Assembly: GCA_964034945.1 (NCBI GenBank)
Contig: OZ035964.1
Location: forward strand, 6,498,895-6,562,894
DNA from: Chrysopilus asiliformis
Taxonomy: Eukaryota > Arthropoda > Insecta > Diptera > Rhagionidae
Reading direction: 5' to 3'
Length of the DNA: 64,000 nucleotides
Of this stretch, positions 21,405 through 31,545 are shown piece after piece. A program made the position numbers and the translations under genes. Numbering within the stretch: the first letter of the stretch is position 1; each line of letters begins with the position of its first letter. The notes beneath the pieces are model-generated. The model made no database searches. It worked only from the letters and a program-made list of their open reading frames with translations, and was not told where the DNA came from.

Positions 21405-22605
21405 CAAATCCTACATTAAACCACCAAAAACCCGGTATTTTTCGAGATACCCGCAAAAAACTGATTTTTTTTTAAATAACAGTATATTTCGATAACGATT
21501 TGACATACGGAGTTCTAGTAGAAGACAAAGATGTAGAAAATTCTGTTGTCTCCAACTTTTGTTATACATAAGACTCCTAAAAACGCTTAGTTTCGGAGTA
21601 AATAACAAAAAAAAACGAAATGGCGATTTCTAACAAGCCGCCATTTTGGTTATCTCCGGTTAACGGATTTCCACCAAACGTTGAAAGGATTGTACCATTC
21701 CAGGACCAAACATGCCTGTCATGGCTCTAGCTCTATTCGTTTTTGAGAAATCTCGTACACCGATTGACAGACTGACAGACTGACAGACTGACAGACTGAC
21801 AGACTGACAGACTGACAGACTGACAGACTGACAGACTGACAGACTGACAGACTGACAGACTGACAGACTGACAGACTGACAGACTGACAGACTGACAGAC
21901 TGACAGACTGACAGACTGACAGACTGACAGACTGACAGACTGACAGACTGACAGACTGACAGACTGACAGACTGACAGACTGACAGACTGACAGACTGAC
22001 AGACTGACAGACTGACAGACTGACAGACTGACAGACTGACAGACTGACAGACTGACAGACTGACAGACTGACAGACTGACAGACTGACAGACTGACAGAC
22101 TGACAGACTGACAGACTGACAGACTGACAGACTGACAGACTGACAGACTGACAGACTGACAGACTGACAGACTGACAGACTGACAGACTGACAGACTGAC
22201 AGACTGACAGACTGACAGACTGACAGACTGACAGACTGACAGACTGACAGACTGACAGACTGACAGACTGACAGACTGACAGACTGACAGACTGACAGAC
22301 TGACAGACTGACAGACTGACAGACTGACAGACTGACAGACTGACAGACTGACAGACTGACAGACTGACAGACTGACAGACTGACAGACTGACAGACTGAC
22401 AGACTGACAGACTGACAGACTGACAGACTGACAGACTGACAGACTGACAGACTGACAGACTGACAGACTGACAGACAGGCTAAGAGACAGGCTAACAGAC
22501 AGACTCACAGACAAACAGACTAACAGACAGAAAGACATTTTTGTAATAATGCTCCAATCGACTCAGGAGTGCTCGGGAGATGTTATACTTCGTATAGGAG
22601 AGTAA
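21405..22605 (+). mobile_element. O-family element, copy 2, with 0.7-kb octamer array
   Basis: In order: 'accaccaaaaacccggtatt', 'agccgccattttggttatct', 'ccggttaacggatttccacc', 'ttgaaaggattgtaccattc', 'ctagctctattcgtttttga', 'gaaatctcgtac', the array, 'agaaagacatttttgtaata', 'gctccaatcgactcaggagt' and 'cttcgtataggagagtaa'. The same blocks flank the arrays at 28.5 and 39.3 kb. No coding region is recognised. Confidence 0.8.
21765..22535. repeat. Octamer satellite (CTGACAGA)n, about 89 pure units
   Basis: 21765-22476 is uninterrupted by eye; 22477-22535 decays into 'aggctaagagacaggctaac' variants before 'agaaagac'. The minus strand reads as a repeating SVSLSVCQ octapeptide in all three frames because 8 and 3 are coprime and the unit has no stop on that strand. 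The 292-codon frame here is therefore not a gene. Confidence 0.95.
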
Positions 22606-22734
22606 TATTTATCAAATCGAAAAAAAATTGTGTCAGATTTACAAAAAAGTTTATCTTGTTGACAAAAGTTTTGTCCATATAATATGAAATTTTGTCAATA
22701 TGATAAAATATTATTCCCTGGATGTAGTGTAAAA

Positions 22735-22797
22735 TTCCACACAAACGTAGATTTTATTTGAGAAAGCCGTGTGCTGTTCACATTAGATATATGGTTT
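22735..22797 (-). repeat. T-family dispersed block (minus strand)
   Basis: 'acgtagattttatttgagaa', 'agccgtgtgctgttcacatt', the reverse complement of the T block seen at 20737. Confidence 0.55.
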
Positions 22798-22799
22798 CT

Positions 22800-23370
22800 T
22801 TTTTTCCTTTTTTGAGCCGTTGATGCGCTATACACAGTGGCTAATTGCTTAAACGGTCCAATCAAAACCTCATCTTATTAATTTAGTTCAACCAACAGAG
22901 ATTATTTGACTTTGGTTTCGTTTCGTTTTCAGTATGTCGGTATCTACAATATCTAATGTTGTATTTTGATATGTTGTTAAATGCTGTACGTTTGGTGATG
23001 ATGATGATGATGTGACTAGCTTTTATCACTTCATATCCATCCATAGGCATTAAATCTGATTAAATGAGATAAAATGATATAATGAGACTTTTTTGCCTTC
23101 TATGTTTTGTTTGTTTGTGATTTGATTTCATTATATTGCCATCAGTATCGGTATCTCGGTATCATTGCCACCATATCGTCATTGTCCACTCCGATATTAT
23201 TATCAGTTCAGCATCATTGGACCGGACCGGACCGTACCGGGCCCTAGCGACCCGAACCGAACCATTCGTCTCTCTGTCCAATAATTCTGTCCGTCTGTCA
23301 TTCAAACGATATTAACTTTTCATACTCTATATGAGAATCATATAATAGTATATTAGATTTTCTCTACCGT
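22800..23370. other. Unassigned non-coding DNA
   Basis: Contains a short GATGATGAT run (about 22997-23011) and a GGACCGGACCGTACCGGGCC patch near 23219-23241. No gene. Confidence 0.5.
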
Positions 23371-23374
23371 TTGT

Positions 23375-24085
23375 CGGACACTACAAAAAACTACATCAGA
23401 GTGTTTGGGGTGACAAAATATTTTCACTTCCGTTCGACCGTCTGTTTTTCCGTCTGTTCGTCTGTCTGTCTGACCGTCTGTCCGACCGTCTGTTTGTCCG
23501 TCTGTCCGCCCTCTGTCCGTCCGTATGTCCGTCCGTATGTCCGTCCGTCTGTCCTACCGTCGTCTGTCCGTCCGTTTGTCCGTCTGTGCGTAACTTCAAG
23601 AAGTCTGCGGTATAGAAAACCGTAATTTCAAGAGATTAAACACCATAACTTTCGAAGGGATTGAGCTAAAGAATTGAAATTTTTTTACAGTTGCATGTCA
23701 AGCAAATCGTAGGGACAAGTTCTTAAATGGGCAAAAGCGGACCATTCCTTCCTCCCTCGCACATACAAACGAAAGAGTTTTTTGCAATTTTCTCGAAAAC
23801 GGTGTGTCATATCGAAAAATTTATAAACACGAAATGTGTTTAGAATAAGATTTTACATAACAACCCCATACATGAAAATCCAGTTGAACCACACCTCACA
23901 CCATCCACTGTTTTCCTATTTTCTGGAAAACTTGTACAGACGAAATGTGTTTAGAAAATAATTTAACATAACCATTACATACATCAAAATCCAATCGGAC
24001 CACTCCTTTCCCCACGCACAACTGGATTTTTTCAAAATATTTGTTTTTCTATCCTCATATAGAGTGTTTGACGATTGGCCACTGG
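23375..24085 (-). mobile_element. K-family element, copy 1, uninterrupted
   Basis: Read on the plus strand: a GTCYG array (23426-23592), 'gcgtaacttcaagaagtctg', 'ccataactttcgaagggatt', 'gagctaaagaattgaaattt', 'ctcgaaaacggtgtgtcata', 'gtgtttagaataagatttta' and 'catatagagtgtttgacgat'. The same order is seen at 25.17-26.69 kb with three insertions, so this copy supplies the empty sites. On the minus strand the GAC array follows 'agttatggtgttta', as in the J family. Confidence 0.75.
23426..23592. repeat. GTCCGTCTGTCCGACC-type quartet array in K copy 1
   Basis: Imperfect quartets GTCT/GTCC/GACC/GTAT with CCGT, without a strict higher period. Polar R/T/D/Q or S/V/C frames on either strand are artefacts. 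Confidence 0.85.
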
Positions 24086-24089
24086 CAAT

Positions 24090-24985
24090 TGTAGCTTTTC
24101 TTTTAGTCATTTGTCCACCATATATGAATATACAGCTATTTTACGGTATGAATATTCGAACCGTGTGTGTACAATCTAAAAACGAGCCTTAATTCATTCA
24201 CTACACATCACTCACTGTATGTAAAACGATGAGAATGAGAAATAATCATTTAAACTGAGTAATAATCGCCGCTTTTGATATTGTCATGATCGCATACAAT
24301 TATTAATGAAATTACACGAGATTCGTCAACATACATGTTCTTCCTATGATATACACACAAGAAAAAAAAGAAATAATAATAATAAACACATTTGATTAAT
24401 TTTAATAGATATCCACATTTCGCTGAATTAAACTTAAATAGGTTATTATTAAATAACACTCATAAACTGTTGGCAAACACAATCCCAGGTCTATTCCAAC
24501 GAAAAAGAAGCCAACACACTTGAATTTATCAAACAAAAAAAAAATACTGAATTTCATATTTAATTGAATCAATTCTATGCATTTCTATTCTTTGTACTAC
24601 ATACGGTATTAAATGAAGAAACGAAAAAATTAATTAATTTAAAAAAAACGCAGCTTAACCAATCTATCAGAGAAAAAATTGCTTAAATGGATAAAATCAT
24701 TGTTAAATTAACAAATTTTTTAATAAAATCACAAAAAAAAGCGTCAATTGAAACCAATTTTTTTGAGACAAATCTTTGTTCACCAAAAAAATGGATATTT
24801 TAACAAAAATAACTTTACAAATGATGTTTTGTTAAATCAATAAGAACAATTGTGAAATTAATAATACCTAATTAGTCGAAATGACAAAAAAATGGTTATA
24901 TTTACAAAATTTTAGTTTTTCAAACAATTCCTTTGTCAATCTAACAAAACACTTTTGTTGGGAGGAACGAGTTTTTTTTTATATT
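24090..24985. other. Unassigned AT-rich DNA
   Basis: 24520-24970 is particularly A/T-rich, with repeated 'caaaaaaa' and 'ttaaattaa' strings. No gene, no element ends. Confidence 0.55.
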
Positions 24986-24999
24986 ATTTTATAATCTAT

Positions 25000-25168
25000 T
25001 TAGTGTTTAACCATTGAACCATTTCTGATTCATGGTTTATACTCGACCTTTTAGCATTGAATCCTATTGGAATTACTCGGCTTATTTCTCGGCGTTGGGG
25101 GGAAATTTGGATGTGAAAACATCCGCAAAAATAATAAAATTTTGTTGTTTTTGCAGACCTTATTTTAT
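25000..25168. mobile_element. Rearranged partial copy of element Q
   Basis: 25000-25090 is the reverse complement of the right flank of Q at 13.52-13.61 kb ('attgaaccatttctgattca', 'actcgaccttttagcattga'). It is joined directly to the right palindrome arm in forward orientation ('ttggggggaaatttggatgt', 'gttgtttttgcagacctta'). Half of the hairpin is missing, as if deleted at the fold. Confidence 0.7.
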
Positions 25169-25248
25169 AATATTAAAAAAACTCCGTCTGTCCGACTATC
25201 TGACCGACCGTCGTCCGTCCGTCTGTCCGACCATCTGTCCGTCTATGC

Positions 25249-25586
25249 CAGGGGTGGGCATTAAGTCGATTGCGATCAACCGATGGACCGCCAAGACATT
25301 TTGGGGTGACCGCCTTTACCAAGGCCTAAGCCGCACATACGAAAAGAAACATATTTATGGAACACCGACGCCGGCTAGAGAATCGGCTTTTCACAATCGA
25401 TGCGACTGTGTTTACTTAAGCAAACGATTCGACGAATTAATTTATAATAAATACTGTAGACTTTTTTTTTTGGTCACCACATATGTAAAAATTTTCGCCT
25501 GCGGAGCAGGGTTTGCACTGGGTGGACCGAAACACCTTGAAAAAATTAGAAGTAGCCCGTACCCTGGAAAAGTCTGTACACCCCTG
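25249..25586. mobile_element. hAT-like non-autonomous element, 338 bp
   Basis: Ends CAGGGGTGGGCA and TGTACACCCCTG are inverted matches. The flanking octamers GTCTATGC (25241-25248) and GTATATGC (25587-25594) agree at 7 of 8 positions. The paralogue at 23.58 kb reads 'gtctgtgcgtaacttc' without the insert. CAGGGGTG-type ends with 8-bp duplications are diagnostic of hAT. A P-like motif, TTCGCCTGCGG, lies at 25491. No transposase. Confidence 0.8.
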
Positions 25587-25598
25587 GTATATGCGTAA

Positions 25599-25983
25599 AG
25601 CGCATATCAGAATGAAGCAGCATTCGCTGCGGCAGTAAAACTGGTTTTGCTGACTTCCATCACGGAATGGAGCAGCAGGAATCCGGAGTAAAATCAGTTT
25701 GACAGTTCTCATTTGTTTGATTTTCTCGTTTGTTAATTTATCTATTCGTTCATAAAATGTCTACAGTAATTGATGATTTAGATAAAATTAATGAAGGCAT
25801 TAGCGTTCTGACGGCGTATAGCGTATATTCGAACTATATGGAAAATTTACTGGTCGGGCAGCGTCAGTAAAAATAGAAATAGCGCTAAAAAAGCAGCGAG
25901 AATTTTTGCTGCTTTTAGTACGTCATAATTTTGGTCTTAGCCAATGGGAAACTTTTGCTGCCCGCTGCAATCTGATATGGACT
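25599..25983. mobile_element. MITE R, 385 bp, TAA target duplication
   Basis: Ends AGCGCATATCAGA and TCTGATATGGACT (inverted AGTCCATATCAGA). TAA precedes (25596-25598) and follows (25984-25986) the element. The uninterrupted K copy at 23.59 kb has a single TAA in 'gtgcgtaacttcaagaag'. A trinucleotide TTA/TAA duplication fits PIF/Harbinger. The interior is unrelated to MITEs A, B or G. Confidence 0.8.
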
Positions 25984-26159
25984 TAACTTCAAGAAGTTTA
26001 CTGTACAGAATACCGTAATTTCAAAAGATTAAACACCATAACTTTCGAAGGGATTGAGCTAAAGAGTTGAAATTTCTTTTGACAGTTGCATTTCTCGTAA
26101 ATGGCAAGGCAAAATTCTTGAATGAGGAAAATCAGATCGTTCCTTCCTCCCTCCCCCCA

Positions 26160-26463
26160 CACTCAGAAAAATAGAGACTAAATCGATGACCTACATACGG
26201 CGTAATTGGCCTCAGGCAGGAAAATTTAGCCTATGCGAGGCGCGCGTTCGCCTGCATGAGGGAATGTAAAACTTGTGTTGACCTGTGGCCGGAGAAATTC
26301 TGAAATTAAGCCACCAGCAGGTGAAGTAGGGCATTGGAAGCTGGACGAGTTGACCTTAGATAGGTATTTCGAGGATGTAATGTCATGTAATGGAAACCTC
26401 TGTCAGCCAGCTAGCGGTCAGAGTTAACCTGACAAAAAGTTTACCTGGACATTTTTCTGAGTG
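26160..26463. mobile_element. MITE L, about 304 bp
   Basis: Terminal CACTCAGAAAAAT and ATTTTTCTGAGTG are perfect 13-bp inverted repeats. The insert breaks the K backbone between 'ttccttcctccctcc' and 'aatgcaatagttttttgcga', which are close together in the 23.7-kb copy. The target duplication is short or ambiguous (CAC). A degenerate relative lies at 3050-3200. Confidence 0.75.
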
Positions 26464-26690
26464 CACACAAATGCAATAGTTTTTTGCGATTTTCTCGAAA
26501 ACGGCACATCGTATCGAAAAACTTATAAAGACAAAATGTGTTTAGAATATGATTTTAAGTTATCCTTCTATGGACCAAAATTCCATCGGACCACTCCTTC
26601 CCTCTATTGGTGTTTTTTTAAATCAAAATTCGACCTGTCCTCATACAGAGTATTTGACGATTAGCCCCTGATAATTTTAGCTTTTCTTAT

Positions 26691-27629
26691 ATTTTTTAAT
26701 TCATATTTACTGTTAAAATAATGTCATTGTGGCCTAATTTCCAAAGCCGACCACCGACCGTCATAGAAAGAAAAATCACTTCATTTCCTTCTACTGATTC
26801 TTACCAAATGACGATGAAAAAGTAATACGAGACGTACTTAAAAAAAAGTGTGTAGGCCTCGATCTTGGATAATTTCTTGGATTGTTCGAATGTAAACTTT
26901 AAACGAAAACAGAATTGGATAAGAAGAGTGAAATACAACAACAACAACAACAACAGCAACAACACAAGAAGAATTAATGTTCATCAAAAACATCCAACCA
27001 CACCCAGAAATTCTTAATTCATTTATCCAAACTCTTTATTTATTTATTTAGTAGTTTTAAGTTCATTAATATTGTCAATATGTAAATATGTATGTCGCTG
27101 GCTGGTATATTGATATTTATTCCAGATACAAAGATAACTTTGTTTGAAAAAATATTTACATAAATTTATGTAAAAAGATAAATAAATAAAATAAAGCTTA
27201 GGAAAGAAGCCAACAACGATAACATTTGGGCATAAATCACTGTTTCTTTAACGATTCTTACTATTTTTTTTTCATTTGGATTCTATTAATACACAAATAC
27301 CAAAAAAAAAATGTTCAAAATTATCAATTCCCTCATCACACCATCTCTGAAATGAATTCGCATTAAAAAAAATATATAATATTCATCTAAAATAGCTAAA
27401 AAGTCCAATGAAGATCAACATCTTCTTTTCACATCAAATAAGAAAAAAAAAAGTATAAAGAAAGACACGTTCCTCGTCACCTTAATCCATCGTCAGATTG
27501 TCTTTTTTTTCGTTAATATATTTGTTAATCTGTAACACTCCCAAATTAGCAATTTTAAAATATTAAAAAAAAACCATAAAGGCTGTGGTGGTGTTTGGGG
27601 GGGACACAAGGCATAATAAAGTAATTCTA
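26691..27629. other. Unassigned AT-rich DNA
   Basis: Contains a (CAA)n run near 26936-26955 and several A tracts. No gene or element ends. Confidence 0.5.
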
Positions 27630-27959
27630 CTTATAATTAGGGTGACCATATTTTTTTTTGTCAATCCGAGACAAGATTCAGAATTTTTTAAACAAAATGC
27701 GCTCCATTGATTTAAATTTAAGAAAAAACCCGAAGTTTTACGCGATCTTCAGGTTCCATAATTAATCGCAACAGAAGTTGTAAAAGCACCAAAGACAAAT
27801 AAATTTTTTTTTTGAAAAAAAGCTTTTACTAAAAAAAATATCAGTTGTGGTCAACACAAAACTTTCTTCTACAAAATCTACGACCCTGTGCAATTTACGC
27901 TAGAGCCCTGTCGCGTTGTCAACCTAAGACGACCTCCCAATAAATTGTTGGTTCATCCA

Positions 27960-28822
27960 AAAATATCAAAAACGTACAAAATTTGAGATAACTTGAGAAC
28001 GGTAAAAGATATCAATTTACGGTAAATGGCAAAAATGTAGAAAATGTTAACATCTTTAATTATTCTTTTAAATGATTTGTCGAAAAACCGTTAGTTTGCA
28101 AATTATTCGCAAACATATGATTTTTTACATATTAATGAAAATATCTCAATAACGGTAAAAGATAACGGATAACGGTAAGAAACAAAATTGTGCAGAAAGT
28201 CATTCTCATTAATTCACTTCATACATTCAGTCAGCAAAAACCCGTTAGTTTTCGAGATAATCGCAAAAAACTGTTTTTTTGGAAATAACGGTTTATCTCG
28301 ATAACAGGTGGAGATATCGAGTTATAGCTAAAGACAAAAGTGTGGGAAATTTTATTTTCTCCAAGTTTTGTCATACTTAAGGCCACTAAAAAACGCGTAG
28401 TTTGGGAGTAAATCGAGAAAAACAAAATTGCGATTTTTGAAAAACCGCCATTTTGGATACTTCCGGTTAACGGATTTCCCCCAAAAGTTGATAGGATCGT
28501 CCCATTTCAGGACCCAACGTGCCTATAAAATTTCATGGCGCTAGCTCTATTAGTTTTTGAGAAATCTTGTACACAGACTGACAGACAGACTGACAGACAG
28601 ACTGACAGACAGACTGACAGACAGACTGACAGACAGACTGACAGACAGACTGACAGACTGACAGACAGACTGACAGACTGGCAGACTGACAGACAGAAAG
28701 ACATTTTTTAAATATGACTCCAATCGACTCAGGAGTGATCGGGAAATGTTTTTTAGGCAAAATTAAGAGGTCGAAATTTTTCATGAATACAATACTTTAT
28801 TATACTCCGTAGAAGAAAGTAA
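27960..28822 (+). mobile_element. O-family element, copy 3, within P
   Basis: 'aacggtaaaagatatcaatt', 'aacccgttagttttcgagat', 'ccgccattttggatacttcc', 'ggttaacggatttcccccaa', 'ttgataggatcgtcccattt', the array, 'agaaagacattttttaaata', 'ctccaatcgactcaggagtg' and 'ctccgtagaagaaagta'. Its internal array has a 12-bp period. The target site of this insertion was not resolved. Confidence 0.75.
28572..28702. repeat. 12-bp array (CTGACAGACAGA)n in O copy 3
   Basis: About eight units of CTGACAGACAGA, with a plain CTGACAGA step near the right end. It is positionally equivalent to the 18-bp array at 13.7 kb and the 8-bp arrays at 21.8 and 39.3 kb. Confidence 0.9.
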
Positions 28823-29150
28823 AAACACTGAGAGAAAGAATCACATTCTGGTACTAAAAAAATTGCGTACAATGATTCGGGGGCACCTCACTATATTTTT
28901 TGTCAGAAGAAAAGCTTTTTTAAAAGTTTCTCACAATCGTTCTATGTTCCGCTCCACATGAGAGTAAATGCCGGCGAGAACCTCTCGATAGAAGCTACTC
29001 GCTCGCAAATACTCGCGAGCTAGTTTCCGCGAGCTGTCAAAAGTGATTCTACTCTCTAGTCGACAGGCCTCCACTGAACTCTCGGAGAGTAGCTCGCCAG
29101 ATACGAACGGCGTTTGAATTTCGCTAGTAGCTCTCGAGAACGCTAGAAGC

Positions 29151-29518
29151 ACCAATGAATCATAAGCAGACTAACATTTTCAATCAATCCATTCTAGAAC
29201 AAAATTGAATTTCCAATTCCAAAAAATAGATACCCATAGCAGCCACTCCAGCCGTAGCAGCCATGAGCTTTTTCGCCAGCAGCACAAGACTTCGTGATGC
29301 AAGCTTTCCAGCAGTAAAAGTCCGATAAATCTGTTCGTTTTGTTGATCGCATTTTGTCTTTCTTTTGCTATTTTCACTTAATTGTGCTGCTGGCAGAAAA
29401 GCTCATGGCTGCTACGGCTGGAGTGGCTGCTATGGGTATTTATTGTTTGGAAGTTGAAATTCAACTGTGTTCTAGAATGAATTGAATGAAAATGTTAGTC
29501 TGCTTATGATTAGTTTGT
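29151..29518. mobile_element. Element E: long terminal inverted repeats, 9-bp target duplication (Mutator-like)
   Basis: Arms of about 128 bp (29158-29286 and 29382-29511) contain 'atacccatagcagccactcc', 'agccgtagcagccatgagct' and 'gccagcagcacaa' and are highly similar inverted repeats around a loop of about 95 bp. GCTAGAAGC stands at both borders (29142-29150, 29519-29527). Long inverted repeats with a 9-bp duplication are the signature of Mutator-like elements. It has no ORF with transposase features. Confidence 0.75.
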
Positions 29519-29555
29519 GCTAGAAGCTAAAAGCTCGATTTCGCTAGTAGCGATA

Positions 29556-29697
29556 GGCCTATGTTACACACGGCAACTTTAAGCAGCGACTTTTCTTAAG
29601 TATAGGCGAGAGAAGTGAGGGAAGCGGTGGCCCCTCACTTCTCTCGCCTATACTTAAGAAAATTCGCCACATAAAGTTGCCGTGTGTAACATAGGGC
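29556..29697. mobile_element. Foldback MITE A, copy 2
   Basis: A hairpin with the same arms as the 8602 copy (GGCCTATGTTACACACGGCA, 'cttaagtataggcgagagaa'). The 3' border is altered (CATAGGGC then AAA), so the TTA duplication is no longer clear. The spacer is in the opposite arrangement ('ggaagcggtggcccc'), which implies inversion of the loop or insertion in the other orientation. Confidence 0.8.
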
Positions 29698-29945
29698 AAA
29701 GAAAAACCACCGAAATTAACTCTCAAATGGACAACCTCCTATGAGTAACTCTCGAGAGTTTTTGAGAGTTACTCGCGTATTTATTCTCATGTGGAGCCTG
29801 CATCTCACGAGTTTTCCTTCATCTCACGATTTGTAGAAGAAATCAAGAAGTTAAAATTGAATAACTCTGGACAGAAATTTAGTTTCCGGGACGGCGGCGG
29901 GGCAGCATGCCGAAATCTGGGACTTATGGTCACCTTACTTATAAT

Positions 29946-30645
29946 GAAAATGAAATCTCGAAAAGCCAACCAATTTCCGACACGAAAAATGTGTGGTCGT
30001 GGGCTAAGCGCGGTTTGTTTTTTTTTTTTTTGGATTTTTTCGATGATGCGGTGTTAAGAGATATTCATACCTGTGCCAGGTGAATCTTTAAATCTTGTGA
30101 TAGATCGGTGTCGCCTTAACATCACACCATAATGACACAAGAACGATTAACGTAAATTCCAAAATCGCCCAAAAGGCTAGAATGAATAAAAATCATAAGA
30201 AAAGAAGAGAAATGAAAGAAAACAACAACTCGAGAAATTTACTTAAAATAGTTTTCTTAACTGTGCCGTATGGGTGTGTGTTTGGCTGTGTGTGTGTGTG
30301 TGTATGGTGAACATTTCAACGACGGTTTGTTGTTGTTGTTTTGATCCAAAGAGGTGTTTTAATCGATCGAACAACGCGTTTAACACTCGATCTTAAGACC
30401 ACACACCGATCGATAATTTCATGCGTCAGGGTATCTTAACCTTTCGACTTTCTGACGCAGGCGGTGGCTAACAGCGACACCGCAGGGGCATTTGCATTTT
30501 TCACGGATGAATTTTTGAGAAATTTCGGAAAACCTTGATATGCCTTGATATGCAAAATCCAAGAAAATTCAAATGAAAATTTCGAAAAGACATTTGTAAA
30601 ATTTTTTAATATCGCACAGATTTAAGCCCCAGCAATTCTTTATAT
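29946..30645. other. Unassigned non-coding DNA
   Basis: Contains a (TG)n tract near 30284-30303 and a TTGTTGTTGTTG stretch near 30328. No gene. Confidence 0.5.
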
Positions 30646-30647
30646 AC

Positions 30648-30898
30648 AAGGGTGACGCATACGGCCCGGATTAGTCGAAACGGAACAACACATTTTTTTT
30701 ACAGTATATAAAACTTTATTTGGACGAAAACCAAAGACAAACAATTAGAAAATGTGCACCCTGTAGGATCATGAGTATCGAATTTGAAAATTTTGGGTGT
30801 CGAATTGCCTTTTGGTGACCCAAAAAGTAGAAAATTAGGCTCTGGGGAGGGAGGAGTCTTGGGAGACACGAATTCACAAAAAAATATGATCACCCTAA
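30648..30898. mobile_element. Possible short P-related element
   Basis: The left AAGGGTGACGCATA and right TATGATCACCCTAA resemble P ends (TAGGGTGACCATA). No matching 8-bp duplication is visible, so this is either an eroded copy or a chance pairing. Confidence 0.4.
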
Positions 30899-30969
30899 CT
30901 ACAATTCAAATCCGGTATAGTTCAATTTCGTAACTTTAAATAAATATCATTTAAATATTTTTTTTAAGA

Positions 30970-31545
30970 AAAGCTACAATTGCCAGAGGGAAATCGTCAA
31001 ATACTCTATCTGAGGACAGAACAAATTTTTTTTTGAATCGATTTGTATGGGCGAGGGGGGAAGGAGTGGTCCGATTGCATTTAATGTATCAGACGGTTAT
31101 GTAAAATCATATTCTAAACACATTTCGTGTTTATAAATGTTTCGATACGACTAACCGTTTTCGAGTAAAAAGGAAAAGTGTGTTTCATTTGTATGGTAGG
31201 GGGGGGGGGAAGTAATGGTCGAATGACAGGGGCAGACAGACGGATAGACAGACAGAAGGACAGACAGACGGATAGACAGACGAGGAGACGGATGGGGAGA
31301 CGGACGGGGAGACGGACGGGGAGACGGACGGGGAGATGGACGGGGAGATGGACGGGGCGACGGCCGGGAGACGGACGGACGGGCGGACAGATAGACAGAC
31401 TGAAAAACTGACAGACTGAAAAACTGACAGACTGAAAAACTGACAGACTGACAGACGGACAAGCAGACGGACGGACAGACCGACGGATAGACGGACCGAC
31501 GATTGTTTCGACGCGTTACTAAATCTTTGCGAAATCAAATAATAA
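30970..31545 (+). mobile_element. K-family element, copy 3 (opposite orientation)
   Basis: 'aaatcgtcaaatactctatc', 'gtaaaatcatattctaaaca', 'catttcgtgtttataaatgt' and 'ttcgatacgactaaccgttt' are the reverse complement of the K blocks at 23.8-24.07 kb. The GAC array follows at 31226-31500. Confidence 0.65.
31226..31500. repeat. Mixed GACGGACGGGGAGACGG / GACAGACTGAAAAACT array
   Basis: Three blocks: GACAGACGGATAGACAGACA, then a 12-bp unit GGGGAGACGGAC repeated about eight times, then a 16-bp unit GACAGACTGAAAAACT repeated three times, then GACGGACGGACAGACC. Frames through it are artefacts. Confidence 0.85.

Larger units (their letters stand above)
25170..26690 (-). mobile_element. K-family element, copy 2, interrupted three times
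   Basis: The K backbone as at 23.4-24.1 kb ('acttcaagaagttta', 'ccataactttcgaagggatt', 'ctcgaaaacggcacatcgta', 'gtgtttagaatatgatttta', 'catacagagtatttgacgat') is split by a hAT element (25249-25586), MITE R (25599-25983) and MITE L (26160-26463). The short GTCCG array is at 25185-25245. Confidence 0.75.
28947..29799. mobile_element. MITE D, copy 1, split by E and A
   Basis: Left 'gctccacatgagagtaaatg', 'ctcgcgagctagtttccgcg', 'agctgtcaaaagtgattcta', 'acgaacggcgtttgaatttc'; right 'ctctcaaatggacaacctcc', 'gagagttactcgcgtattta' and 'ttctcatgtggagc'. This matches the intact 54608-54994 copy. Element E (29151-29518) and MITE A (29556-29697) lie between the halves. The outermost terminal bases are eroded relative to the intact copy. 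Confidence 0.8.
27638..29937. mobile_element. P-family hAT-like element, 2.3 kb with nested insertions
   Basis: Ends TAGGGTGACCATA and TATGGTCACCTTA are inverted repeats (12 of 13), flanked by a perfect 8-bp duplication CTTATAAT at 27630-27637 and 29938-29945. That duplication length indicates hAT. Inside are a T block (27855), an O element with its array (27960-28822) and MITE D (28947-29799), which in turn carries element E and MITE A. What remains of P itself is roughly 600 bp and shows no transposase, so it was probably a non-autonomous element before it was filled. Confidence 0.8.

Noticed and set aside
21765..22476. Possible CRISPR array
   Set aside because: Direct 8-bp tandem units with no spacers, in a eukaryotic TE context.
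30648..30898. Second complete P-family element
   Set aside because: The ends resemble P, but no 8-bp duplication is visible, so it is listed only as a low-confidence feature.
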